Of a stretch of DNA of 64,000 nt, positions 37,359-47,200 are shown piece after piece; the first letter of the stretch is position 1; every line of letters begins with the position of its first letter. The notes under the pieces are model-generated. The model had not been told where the DNA came from, did no database searches, and saw only the letters and a program-made list of their open reading frames with translations. Source of the DNA: Lunatimonas sp. (GTDB taxonomy: Bacteria; Bacteroidota; Bacteroidia; Cytophagales; Cyclobacteriaceae); the NCBI RefSeq assembly GCF_020832325.1, contig NZ_JAFIEU010000038.1, forward strand, positions 90,523 to 154,522, given 5' to 3'. The position numbers and the translations under genes are program-made.

Positions 37359-37389
37359 TTGCCTTAGTTAAAAATGCATATTACCTTTG
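37359..37389 (+). promoter_or_regulatory. Promoter of the tRNA-His gene (TTG-N20-TACCTTTG)
   Basis: A -33 TTG (37359-37361) and a -7 TACCTTTG (37382-37389) are 20 bp apart, the ideal Bacteroidota spacing. Transcription would start near 37396, about 32 nt before the tRNA. This is the best-formed promoter in the window. Confidence 0.7.
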
Positions 37390-37427
37390 CATTCCGTTAC
37401 AACTACAAGGGTTGTGATGTGGTAAAT

Positions 37428-37502
37428 GGTGATTGTAGCTCAGCTGGTTAGAGCGCTGGTTTGTGGCACCAGAGGTCGCCGGTTCGAACCCGGTCTTTCA
37501 CC
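37428..37502 (+). tRNA. tRNA-His (GTG anticodon)
   Basis: The sequence folds as a cloverleaf with the His-specific extra G at -1 (37428) opposite C73. T8, the GCTC/GAGC D stem, the CTGGT/ACCAG anticodon stem with loop TTGTGGC (anticodon GTG), a 5-nt variable loop and a T arm with loop TTCGAAC are all standard. CCA is not encoded. The acceptor stem GTGATTG/CTTTCAC contains two adjacent T-T oppositions at 5-68 and 6-67, and the T stem opens with a G-T pair. A terminator follows directly. Confidence 0.9.
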
Positions 37503-37507
37503 CTAGG

Positions 37508-37542
37508 TCCTTTCTGTAGTTTATGGAAAGGGCTTTTTTTTT
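37508..37542 (+). terminator. Rho-independent terminator of tRNA-His
   Basis: CCTTTC pairs with GAAAGG around an 11-nt loop, followed by GC and nine T, starting 6 nt after the tRNA. Confidence 0.8.
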
Positions 37543-37609
37543 ACGCATTATTCATCTAGTAGATGGCATATTATTTGATGATGCAGGATTGAAATTAAAC
37601 TATCTAATT

Positions 37610-37759
37610 ATGTTTACTTTATTGAGTTCAACCAAGTCATTTCCTCGCATAAGATCAGTGGATATTAGGGACATACATCTCTATATGATGAAATTCGAGG
37701 AATCCCTCAGGAACTTTGAGGCACTGCAAAAGGAAAGTTCTCGATCTGAAAATCGATGA
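37610..37759 (+). CDS. Possible small ORF (49 aa) between two terminators
   Basis: This is a 49-codon frame starting at ATG 37610, charged and probably helical in its second half (YMMKFEESLRNFEALQKESS). It is enclosed by the tRNA terminator and another strong terminator 8 bp after its stop. The frame is open further upstream, but that part crosses the tRNA terminator. I do not recognise it. The unit might instead make a non-coding RNA. Confidence 0.35.
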   Translation: MFTLLSSTKSFPRIRSVDIRDIHLYMMKFEESLRNFEALQKESSRSENR

Positions 37760-37767
37760 TAATTGGT

Positions 37768-37802
37768 AAGGCTTCCGTAACGGGAAGCCTTTATTTTTTT
37801 TT
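37768..37802 (+). terminator. Rho-independent terminator before the glycogen operon
   Basis: AAGGCTTCC pairs with GGAAGCCTT around a 6-nt loop and is followed by a T-rich tract. It closes a short unit that starts after the tRNA terminator. Confidence 0.85.
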
Positions 37803-37867
37803 GGGATTAATTTTTCTTTCGAAAGCTTTCTCCTATTTTTATAGAAACCTACAAACTTTGTGTTTAG

Positions 37868-39784
37868 ATGAGCTATATACATTTTGATAAAACACAGCTA
37901 ATCAATCTGAATTATTCCCTTGAGAAAGAAATTATACGGTCTAACCGTTCAGGGTGCTACACCAGTACCACCATAATTGGCTGTAATACAAGAAAATACC
38001 ACGGTTTGTTGGTGGCGCCTCAGCCACAGATTGATACTCAACTCCATGTGCTACTATCCAATGTCCACGAGACAGTGGTCCAGAAAGGAAGCAGCTTCAA
38101 CTTGGGTATCAACAAATATCCCGGCAACTATTCTCCCCGTGGGCACAAGTACCTCGAAGATTATGACTCAGAACCTAACCCGAAGCTTACCTACCGCGTC
38201 GGTGGAGTGGTACTGGAGAAGGAAATCATTCTGGATACCCATGCCGATCGGGTAATGATCAAGTATACGCTGGTAAGTGCCCAGGCACCGGTTACTTTGC
38301 GTCTTAGTCCGTTTTTGGCTTTTCGTGCGTACCATGGTCTGTCCAAGGCCAATACCTTTGTAAATAAAAATTATCTTAGAGCGGATGGCGGAATCAAGGT
38401 GAAGCCCTACGAGGCGTATAGCGAGCTATCCATGCAACTTTCTAAGCCAAATGAGTTTATCGCTGCTCCGGATTGGTATTATAACATCGAGTACATCCGA
38501 GAGATTGAGCGAGGATACGATTACCAGGAAGACCTGTATGTGCCAGGCTATTTTGAGTTTGATATAGAGACCGGTGAGAGCGTGGTTTTCTCGGCGGGAC
38601 TAGAGGAGGCAAATCCCCATTCCCTATTGGATGCCTTTGCTGAAGAAGTTAGTCGCCGTATTCCTAGAGATAATTTTGAAAATTGCCTAAAAAACTCTGC
38701 TACCCAGTTTATCAGTAGAAGGGGAGGAGAGACTCGGGTAATTGCCGGTTATCCTTGGTTTGGGTGGTGGGGTCGCGACACCTTTATCGCGGTTCCCGGA
38801 CTTACCTTAACCATCGGTGACCAAGAGACGTATTTAGAGGTAATGGATACCATGTCCAAAGATTTGGTTGGTGCCCTTTTCCCAAATGTAGGAAGTGGAG
38901 TGATGACCAACATGAATTCCATCGACGCGCCTTTATGGTATTTCTGGGCCCTGCAACAGTACGTAATCTTCACGGGCGACGAACAGACGATCAAAGATAG
39001 GTACTTGCAAAAATGTAAAGGGATCATTGACAGTTTGCTGGAAGGGACGGAGTTTAATATTCACACCACACCTGATGGCCTCCTCTATGGAGGGCAGGAT
39101 GGGGTAGCGCTCACGTGGATGGATGCGGTTACCAAGGACGGACCAGTAACTCAACGTGCCGGTTGTCCGGTAGAGATCAACGCACTATGGTATAATGCGC
39201 TTTGCTTTTACCATCAGCTAAGTGGTGATGAGCAAATGGCAGAACTTGCCGAACAGGTGAAAAAGTCATTTGTCAAGTCATTTTGGAATGAGAAGAAGGG
39301 TTATTTGGCAGATGTGGTCGATGGAGAAGAAAAGGATTGGTCCATAAGGCCAAATATGGTGTTTGCCACTTCTTTACCTTACACGATGCTTACGGATGAC
39401 CAAAAGGATCGGGTACTGGAAGTGATTAAAGCCAATTTATTTACAGAAAGAGGCCTTAGAACGTTGGCACCCAGTGATTCCCGGTACCAGGGCTATTATC
39501 AAGGGAACCAATATGAACGGGATAATGCATATCACCAGGGAACCGTATGGCCTTGGTTGTTGGGACATTTTGCAGAGGGGTATCTGAAGCTTCATGGAAA
39601 ATCCGGCAAGCGTTTCATTGAAAATGTGGTAAAAAGCTTTGATAAGGTAATGACCCAATATGGGATTGGTACGGTTGCCGAAATTTACGATGGTGATCCC
39701 CCCCATAGGCCAAAGGGCTCTATTTCGCAAGCTTGGAGCGTAGGTGAGCTTTTGCGCATGCAGTATCTAATCAACAACTATTAA
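37868..39784 (+). CDS. Glycogen debranching enzyme (amylo-alpha-1,6-glucosidase)
   Basis: The 638-residue protein has an N-terminal beta-sandwich domain (GCYTSTTIIGCNTRKYHGLLVA, a hallmark of GDE N-terminal domains) and a C-terminal (alpha/alpha)6 amylo-alpha-1,6-glucosidase domain (GYPWFGWWGRDTFIAVPGL, AGCPVEINALWYNAL, NAYHQGTVWPWLLG, GSISQAWSVGELLRM). It removes branch stubs from glycogen in the cytoplasm. It is first in an operon with a GT4 glycosyltransferase 12 bp downstream and a GH57 enzyme, a set also found in Bacteroides. Confidence 0.93.
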   Translation: MSYIHFDKTQLINLNYSLEKEIIRSNRSGCYTSTTIIGCNTRKYHGLLVAPQPQIDTQLHVLLSNVHETVVQKGSSFNLGINKYPGNYSPRGHKYLEDYDSEPNPKLTYRVGGVVLEKEIILDTHADRVMIKYTLVSAQAPVTLRLSPFLAFRAYHGLSKANTFVNKNYLRADGGIKVKPYEAYSELSMQLSKPNEFIAAPDWYYNIEYIREIERGYDYQEDLYVPGYFEFDIETGESVVFSAGLEEANPHSLLDAFAEEVSRRIPRDNFENCLKNSATQFISRRGGETRVIAGYPWFGWWGRDTFIAVPGLTLTIGDQETYLEVMDTMSKDLVGALFPNVGSGVMTNMNSIDAPLWYFWALQQYVIFTGDEQTIKDRYLQKCKGIIDSLLEGTEFNIHTTPDGLLYGGQDGVALTWMDAVTKDGPVTQRAGCPVEINALWYNALCFYHQLSGDEQMAELAEQVKKSFVKSFWNEKKGYLADVVDGEEKDWSIRPNMVFATSLPYTMLTDDQKDRVLEVIKANLFTERGLRTLAPSDSRYQGYYQGNQYERDNAYHQGTVWPWLLGHFAEGYLKLHGKSGKRFIENVVKSFDKVMTQYGIGTVAEIYDGDPPHRPKGSISQAWSVGELLRMQYLINNY

Positions 39785-39796
39785 ATAGTCTTTTTC

Positions 39797-41077
39797 ATGA
39801 AAGTACTAATGTTCGGGTGGGAATTTCCGCCACATATCTCCGGAGGATTGGGAACAGCTTGTTATGGGTTGGTCAAGGGATTGGCACACCATAACCAGGA
39901 TATGATTTTTGTAGTGCCCAAACTCTGGGGAGACGAGGATCCCTTAGCCGAATTTGTGAATGCAAGCGACGTAGAAATTGACTATCGCGAAAAGCGGTTC
40001 AGGTCAGTATGGAAAAATTTGACCTATCTAGAAGTGGGATCTTTCTTGATCCCTTACTTGAGTCCAGAGCAATACGCTTCTTTTACACAAGGAATCAAAG
40101 AGGGGAAGGAAAACCTGGAAGACAGCGTTTTTTCTACCAAATTTTCGTTCAGTGGAAAATATGGAAAGGATCTGATCCAAGAGGTGTCTAGGTATGCGCT
40201 AGTTGCCGCTCAGATAGCCAAGGATAAGCATCACGATATCATCCATGCGCATGACTGGTTAGCCTTTCCTGCTGGAATTGCCGCAAAAAGTATCAGCGGT
40301 AAGCCCTTAGTCGCCCATGTGCACGCGACAGAGTTTGACCGTTCCGGCCAGACCGTTAATCAGCAGGTGTATGAAATTGAACGTGCAGGTATGGAAGCGG
40401 CGGATAAGATCATTGCGGTAAGCCAATTGACAAAGAATACCATTGTAGCCAACTACGGCATTCCAGAGGATAAGGTAGTAGTGGTTCACAATGCGGTGTT
40501 GGATACCAGTGCGATCAAGTCTAGAGAAGTAAAGAAAGTACCGGAAAAGATCGTTACTTTTTTGGGTAGAATTACCTTTCAGAAGGGCCCGGAGTACTTT
40601 GTGGAGGCAGCTGCCAAGGTACTCAAGAAAGATGACAACGTTCGCTTTGTGATGGCGGGGTCAGGTGATTTGCTGAACCGGATGATTCAGCGCGTGGCTG
40701 AGCTCCGTATAGGTACTAAGTTTCATTTTACCGGTTTTTTGCGCGGGAAAGACGTGGACCACATGTTTGCGATCAGCGACGTGTACGTGATGCCGTCGGT
40801 TTCAGAGCCCTTCGGGATTTCCCCGCTAGAAGCGGTAAGGCACAATACGCCGGTGATTATTTCCAAGCAGTCTGGAGTCGCTGAGGTGTTGCAGAATGCA
40901 GTGAAGGTGGATTTTTGGGATATTGATGCCATGGCAGATGCCATCTTTGCGCTGCTGCATTACGACGGTATTTCGAAGATGTTCAAAGAATTGGGGGGAG
41001 AGGAACTAAAACGGCTGAAGTGGGAGCATGTGGCAATAAAAGTAATGAAAGTATATAAAGAAACCGTTAATCAGTAA
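39797..41077 (+). CDS. GT4 glycosyltransferase, probable glycogen synthase
   Basis: The 426-residue GT-B protein begins MKVLMFGWEFPPHISGGLGT, the donor-site loop typical of starch/glycogen synthase-like GT4 and GT5 enzymes. HDIIHAHDWLAFPAG is another landmark. The C-terminal half holds VTFLGRITFQKGPEYFVEAA and the SEPFGISPLEAV segment with the conserved EX7E glutamates. It sits between a debranching enzyme and a GH57 enzyme, which supports a role in building alpha-glucan from a nucleotide-glucose donor. Exact donor and product are inference. Confidence 0.88.
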   Translation: MKVLMFGWEFPPHISGGLGTACYGLVKGLAHHNQDMIFVVPKLWGDEDPLAEFVNASDVEIDYREKRFRSVWKNLTYLEVGSFLIPYLSPEQYASFTQGIKEGKENLEDSVFSTKFSFSGKYGKDLIQEVSRYALVAAQIAKDKHHDIIHAHDWLAFPAGIAAKSISGKPLVAHVHATEFDRSGQTVNQQVYEIERAGMEAADKIIAVSQLTKNTIVANYGIPEDKVVVVHNAVLDTSAIKSREVKKVPEKIVTFLGRITFQKGPEYFVEAAAKVLKKDDNVRFVMAGSGDLLNRMIQRVAELRIGTKFHFTGFLRGKDVDHMFAISDVYVMPSVSEPFGISPLEAVRHNTPVIISKQSGVAEVLQNAVKVDFWDIDAMADAIFALLHYDGISKMFKELGGEELKRLKWEHVAIKVMKVYKETVNQ

Positions 41078-41080
41078 GCT

Positions 41081-42292
41081 ATGAGATCTATCTGTTTTTA
41101 TTTTCAAGTGCACCAGCCGTACAGACTGAAGCCCTATAGATTTTTTGAAATCGGCGAGGATCACCATTATTGGGACGATTTTTCAAATAGAAGCATTATG
41201 AGAAAGGTGGCAGAAAAGTGCTACCTGCCCATGAACCGACTTTTGCTGGAACTCATTGAAAAATACCAAGGTGGGTTTAAAGTTTCCTTTTCCCTGTCAG
41301 GCACCATTTTGGATCAGCTAGAAGAATATGCCCCTGAAGTGCTGGAGAGTTTCCAGCGGTTGGTAGCTACCGGACACGTGGAGTTGCTCAATGAAACCTA
41401 TGCACATTCCCTGTGTGCGTTGAAAAGTGAATCAGAGTTTAGGGACATGGTCGGCAAGCATCAGACGAGAATCAAAGAGTTGTTCAATGGCTATACCCCC
41501 AAGGTGTTTAGAAATACCGAGTTGATATATTCTGATAAGATCGGCAAAATGGTCTACGACCTGGGCTTCGAAGGAATACTCACGGAGGGAGCAAAACACA
41601 TTTTGGGATGGAAAAGCCCTAACTATGTTTATGTGAATGCGCTGGAGCCGAAGCTCAAAGTATTGTTGAAAAACTTCAGGTTGAGCGATGATATTGCGTT
41701 TAGGTTTGGCGAACCGAAATGGTCGGATTACCCGCTGACAACCGAAAAGTTCGTGAGCTGGATCAATCAGATTCCACAAAGTGACGAAGTACTCAACCTA
41801 TTCATGGATTATGAAACCTTTGGCGAGCACCAATGGGCAGAGACAGGGATTTTTGAGTTTATGCGACACTTGCCGGAGGCAGTGTTTGCTTCATCGGACT
41901 TTGGGTTTGCCACTCCCTCTGAGGTAATCTCTCAGGTATCGCCAGTAGGCATGATCCATGTGCCGACCCCCATCTCCTGGGCGGATGAGGAGCGCGATCT
42001 GACTGCGTGGTTAGGAAATGATCTTCAGGATGAGGCATTTGATAAACTCTACCAATTGGAAGCGCAGGTCAAGAGGTCAAAAGACCCTGAAATACACAGG
42101 GATTGGAATTACCTACAAACCAGTGACCATTTCTACTATATGTGTACCAAGTTTTTCTCGGATGGGGATATTCACGCCTATTTTAGTCCCTATGAGAGCC
42201 CTTATGAGGCATTTATTAATTACATGAATGTATTGAGTGATTTTATACTCAGGTTAAAGCAGGAAGAGGAATCTGCAGTAGCCGTGGTCTAA
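41081..42292 (+). CDS. Glycoside hydrolase family 57 protein (alpha-amylase/glucanotransferase-like)
   Basis: The 403-residue cytoplasmic enzyme starts 3 bp after the GT4 gene. GH57 landmarks are FQVHQPYRL at residue 7 (motif 1), GHVELLNETYAHSL (motif 2), KVFRNTELIYSD and GFEGILTEGAKHI (motif 3 region), and LFMDYETFGEHQ (motif 4, with the likely acid Asp). Family members hydrolyse or transfer alpha-1,4 or alpha-1,6 glucan. It closes the glycogen operon and is followed by a strong terminator. The specificity cannot be read from sequence. Confidence 0.88.
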   Translation: MRSICFYFQVHQPYRLKPYRFFEIGEDHHYWDDFSNRSIMRKVAEKCYLPMNRLLLELIEKYQGGFKVSFSLSGTILDQLEEYAPEVLESFQRLVATGHVELLNETYAHSLCALKSESEFRDMVGKHQTRIKELFNGYTPKVFRNTELIYSDKIGKMVYDLGFEGILTEGAKHILGWKSPNYVYVNALEPKLKVLLKNFRLSDDIAFRFGEPKWSDYPLTTEKFVSWINQIPQSDEVLNLFMDYETFGEHQWAETGIFEFMRHLPEAVFASSDFGFATPSEVISQVSPVGMIHVPTPISWADEERDLTAWLGNDLQDEAFDKLYQLEAQVKRSKDPEIHRDWNYLQTSDHFYYMCTKFFSDGDIHAYFSPYESPYEAFINYMNVLSDFILRLKQEEESAVAVV

Positions 42293-42325
42293 TCCTTTTG
42301 TCATTTTACTACGCCCATTAAAAGA

Positions 42326-42359
42326 AAGTCCGACTCACACACGTGAGCCGGACTTTTTT
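42326..42359. terminator. Terminator between GH57 and SusD genes
   Basis: AAGTCCG and CTCAC pair with GTGAG and CGGACTT around a 4-nt loop, with one internal mismatch, followed by T6 on the plus strand and a T-rich tract on the minus strand. It can stop both converging units. Confidence 0.88.
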
Positions 42360-42452
42360 CATGGGTAACGTCAGCTTTCTTCTGGGTCACTTTGATTCCT
42401 CAGTTTTGGAGCCGGATGCTGTCAAAATATAGCATTTGCTTCGCCTCCCTTC

Positions 42453-44222
42453 TTATTCTATCACTTCTAAAGGTGGTACGTTATTCGCTGAACCAGTGTA
42501 CCCAAGGTTTTGGTTTATTCTTCCGAGGGTATTGGAGTTGATGATATCGTCATCGATTGGCCATTGAAAATGGAAGGGCATTATTCTAGGTCTTGATCCG
42601 AGCATTACCACTTCATCGGCGCGGTCATAAAATTGGTTTAGGTTTCTAACCCTATCGTAAAACCAGTTTTTTTCATGAAGGTTGCTAAGGCTATACCCAC
42701 GCTCATTACGTGCGGCTAAGATGTATGATACGCGATTTAGCTCATTTTGACGTGGCTCCTCTGCAAATAATTCTCTTGCACGTTCATCGAATATGTAATC
42801 AATGTCCACCTCTGCAGAGGTAATTAAAGGCGCATTTGCGCGCTGCCTCACGGTATTGATGTCTGCGGCGGCACTTGCGAGGTCACCTTTCCAGTAATAT
42901 GCCTCTGCTCGCAGAAGGTAGGTTTCCGCCAATCGATAGATGTACCAATCTCCATTGCTACCCATCGGTACGGATGTTTGGTCAGGGTAATTAGGTGCGT
43001 AGGTTTTGTAGAAAGGGACAGCATACATGCGAGCCCAATATTCGGAGGGCAGGTCCATGTTGTTCGGGTCAAATGGCTCTCCAAATTGCACAGATGCTGG
43101 GTTATTGTATCTGTAGTCTTCTCTGTCATACCAATTTACGCTGGCTCTTCGCATATCAGGGGTAGACTTATAGTCGTAGGTTCCGTCGTTCCAAATGTCG
43201 TAGCTATGCCAGTCACTGAGCGCTACGTCCGGGTTGCCTCTTCCTAAAGAGTCGTAAAGTGGTCCCGCGTCGATCATTCCTAGATTACCATTCCTGTCTT
43301 TTCCAAGCGTATTATGCCACCAAGAAGGGTGGTATACCCGCATGGTAAACAATCCTGGGGTTCTGGCGGTAGGCGGGGCTTGCCAGCGGTCTACAAAAGC
43401 CAGAATAGTTTCCCTGTTTTGCCCCATGTTTTTGTTTGCATGGCGATGCAAATCCCAAATCACATTTTTATTTGCATCCTCTGCGTCTTGACCAAATCGG
43501 GTCGTCATCAGCGCATACGGTCCGTTTATGACTCTAGACGCAGATTCTATGGCCTTGTCAAACTCCATATTAGCAAGGTAGATCTTGGTGAGCAGGTGAT
43601 CCCCAGCGCCCTTGGTTGGAATGCCAGGTGCGGCAGATACCGGCATGTGCTGCACTGCAAACTCCATATCCTGCTGAATTTTGTCGAGGATTGCCCATCG
43701 ACTGTGGGTCTGAAAGTCAAGCCTTACGCCACGGATTTCTTCTTGCACAAACGGGAGGTCTCCATAGTTCCCAATCAACCGGTAGTACCAATAGGAACGA
43801 TGCCAGTAAGCCTCTGCGAGCACTTCATTTCTATCTGTGGGGTTTTCCCATTCTACGTCATCTATTCGGGAGATGGCCACGTTGGCATTTTTCACCATCC
43901 GAAAGATGTCGTTTATCTGGGTCACAAACTGCTGGTATCGGTCAGAATTGGGTGTGAGGTTTATGAAATCCATTTGTAGCCAAGGAACCCCGGCCTCTGA
44001 GGCTGCCCACTGGTGTGCCATGAAGTTTTTCTGCGCAGTTTGTTCTCTGGTAAGATCCTTCCGCATGGTAACCAGGATAGCTTCAAATCCTGCTCTATCA
44101 ACAAATACATTTTCAGGTGTAAAGAAAGATAACGGCTGTGGTTCCAAAAAGTCTCCTGCACAAGATGCTGCGAAGATCAAAGGGAACACGATTAGTATAT
44201 ACAATTTTAGGATGCGTTTCAT
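42453..44222 (-). CDS. RagB/SusD-family outer-membrane lipoprotein (pair 2)
   Basis: The 589-residue protein has a lipobox (FAASCAGDF, Cys21) followed by LEPQPLSFFTPENVF, helical repeats, and WYIYRLAETYLLRAEAYYWKG with FDERARELFAEEPR near the C-terminus, all SusD features. It is longer than pair 1 (450 aa). It follows its SusC by 11 bp. There are no enzymes or regulators next to the pair, so the ligand is open. Confidence 0.94.
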   Translation of the reverse strand: MKRILKLYILIVFPLIFAASCAGDFLEPQPLSFFTPENVFVDRAGFEAILVTMRKDLTREQTAQKNFMAHQWAASEAGVPWLQMDFINLTPNSDRYQQFVTQINDIFRMVKNANVAISRIDDVEWENPTDRNEVLAEAYWHRSYWYYRLIGNYGDLPFVQEEIRGVRLDFQTHSRWAILDKIQQDMEFAVQHMPVSAAPGIPTKGAGDHLLTKIYLANMEFDKAIESASRVINGPYALMTTRFGQDAEDANKNVIWDLHRHANKNMGQNRETILAFVDRWQAPPTARTPGLFTMRVYHPSWWHNTLGKDRNGNLGMIDAGPLYDSLGRGNPDVALSDWHSYDIWNDGTYDYKSTPDMRRASVNWYDREDYRYNNPASVQFGEPFDPNNMDLPSEYWARMYAVPFYKTYAPNYPDQTSVPMGSNGDWYIYRLAETYLLRAEAYYWKGDLASAAADINTVRQRANAPLITSAEVDIDYIFDERARELFAEEPRQNELNRVSYILAARNERGYSLSNLHEKNWFYDRVRNLNQFYDRADEVVMLGSRPRIMPFHFQWPIDDDIINSNTLGRINQNLGYTGSANNVPPLEVIE

Positions 44223-44233
44223 CGGAATGTCTG

Positions 44234-47200
44234 TTAAAGTGATAAGTTAAATCCGAGGGTTATGATTTTTGGCATGGGTGTTAATCCGGATTCAGGATCC
44301 CATCCGGGCCAATTATCGAAGGTGATCATATTCCTCGCCGACCCGAAGACCCGCGCACTTTGCAATCCTAGCCGGGTTGCAAGAGGCCGGGGAATATTGT
44401 AGGATAAGGAAATGTCTTGGATTCGTAGGAAGGAGGCCGGTTTGTAAGGCATGATTCCTCCTCCAAACTGGGCAATATTCGAATTTAGCCTGGGATATTC
44501 GTTGCTTCGGTTATCCATCGTCCAGTAAGGGTAGTTCGCGGTGCTTCTTCTGTCAAAGGTAGACCATTCGGCAATAGACGGTGAAAATTCACGGATGTGC
44601 CCCAAATCTGCCCGTATGAAGATGGACGCAGTGAAATTTCGAAGAAAGTCAAAATCATTTCGTAGTCCGAGGCGATGCCTGGGTTGTGAAAATCCGATGA
44701 ATCTCTTGTCTTGTAGCGCTTCGTATACGCCGTTGCCATCTACGTCGAGGGCTTTGAAATCTCCTGGTCGTAGATTGAACTCCGCAGCTTGTGATGCTTC
44801 TTCTACTTGCCAAACGCCCAATATGTCGTAATTCCACACTACGTCGATGGGCTGTCCTATAAACCACTCGTTTTCGAAGTCCGGTATTTCTCCCGTAATG
44901 GTTTGTCCTTGCAGGGTGTATTCCCCGGTTTCTCCAAACAGGGATAGGATGCGGTTCCTGTTCATCGAATAATTTAGGTTTGTCCGCCAATTAAAATTTG
45001 GCCGGTTCACGTTCACAGCTCCCACAGTAAACTCAAAACCCCGGTTGGCGAGTTTGCCTATATTTGATGTCATATTGTCAAACCCGGTAATGCGAGGAAG
45101 TGATCGGTTTACCAATAGGTTGCTCGTCTCCATGTCGTAGTAGTCCATGGTAATGTTTATTCGGTTTGCCAACAAACCTATGTCAAAGCCAACATTATAA
45201 GACTCGGTTTCTTCCCAGGAAAGGCCTGGGTTTGCCAATGTGGAAGTAAAGACACCCATCTGAACCTGCGACCCATTGTAATATAGGTTGCTGCCCATTT
45301 GGGCAAAGGCCGCGTAGGGACCAATGTCGCGGTTTCCGTTAACGCCCCATGACAAGCGCATTTTTAGCTGATCCATAAATCCAGAGGTGTAAAAGTTCTC
45401 CTCTGATATCTGCCACCCGAACGCCAAGGCAGGAAAAACCGCACGGGGATTTTCCCGACCAAACGCGCTAAAGCCGTCTCTTCTGACCGACCCGGTAAAC
45501 AGGTACCGATCCATCAATGTGTAATTCAGTCTTCCCATCAGACCCTCTCCGGTGTACGTGAGGTCGTTTGTACTGACGGTGGGGTCATTTCCAAACTGCA
45601 TGCCGTGATATCCCAATACAGGACTGGGGTTAAAGGTCTGATTGGCCATGTTGGATTCGAAAATCTGGTTTTTTTCCATATTGTACAGAAAAGTCGCATC
45701 CAGTCGGTGAAAACCGATTTCCTTGTTCCATTTTAACACGTTGTCTACCATCCATTCGTACAGGGAGTTTTCTAAACGGGTTGCCCGACCTTGAGCAAAG
45801 GTCTGACCACCTTGGATGGTTTGGGGTGACCAATAATTATAGTCGCGGATGGTTTGAATACGAGGCTGGAAAGAACTTCTTAGGCTAAAACCCAGAGGCA
45901 GTTTGAATTCTGCATAGAGCGTGTTAAATAAACTATTGATTTTTCGAAAACGGTCTTGTCCCAGATAGTTTATGAGCGGATTTTGCCCACCTATATACCC
46001 ATGTGGAAACCAGCGAATGTTGCCGTCATCTTCGTAGATTCTTGCAAAAGGACTGGTTTGATACATCCCAGTCATGTTCGCTTGGACCACACTTTCATCT
46101 CTCGATGAAAACTGTGCGTTGAGTCCCATCTTTAACCAGTTTGTGACTTCAAAGTCAAGGTTCAATCTGGATCGGATGGTAGAAAATTTATCACCCAGAA
46201 TAATCCCTTCATTGTCAATGTAGCCCAACGACCAATAGTACTTCATTTGTTCGGTACCCCCACCGATACTCAGGTCGTATTCCTGTCGAACACCACGGTT
46301 CATGACTTCATTGCGCCAGTCAACTGTTTCTCCCGCCAGATATGTTTCGACTTCAATGGGGAAAAAATTAAGCCTTTGAAGCCACTCCCTGGTGTTATCA
46401 GCGTTAGGATTATTATTGGAAGCTCTCCATTGTTCCAGGGAAATACCTTGGGGCAATGAATTTGGGTTAAACCAATGATAATCTGGCTGCGACAGGCCAA
46501 GGGTACGGAAAAAATCCCTGCGGTAGTCGAGATATCCTTCCGGACCCCTTACCGCAAAGTCATCCCTCGTGGCCATTGCTACACCCAGCTTGCTAGTGAA
46601 GTTGATGGAGGGTTTCCCTTCTTTGCCACGGGCAGTAGTCACCAATAGCACACCATTCGCCGCTCGCGCACCGAAAACAGCCGAAGAGCTGGCGTCTTTG
46701 AGAATGTCTATGGATTCGATGTCGTTGGGGTTGATGTCCCGGATGCTTCCGTTGAAGATCACACCGTCCAGCACGACAAGCGGTTCGGTGCCAGCGCTCA
46801 GAGAGGTCGGTCCCCTAACCTCCAGTGAACTTCCACCGGCTGCGGACGTTGACTGGTTAGCGTTGAAACCCGCCACCGTTCCGGCTAGCATATCGGTTAG
46901 CTGTACATTGCTCTGATTTTTGAAGTTGTCTGCATTCACCCGGACCACAGACCCGGTTAAGTCGCTCTTGCGCACGGTACCATACCCGACTACCACCACT
47001 TCTTCGAGCTGTGCCTGATCAGCCACGAGCTCTACATTTAGCGTACTTTGGTTGCCTACATTTATTTGTTGGCTTAGGTAACCGACAAAGGAAAAAATCA
47101 ATACCGCATCCGGCCCGGATAGTGTGATCGAATAGGACCCGTCAATATCTGTGACGGTGCCTCTGTTTGACCCCTGTATGAGTACATTGACCCCCGGGAT

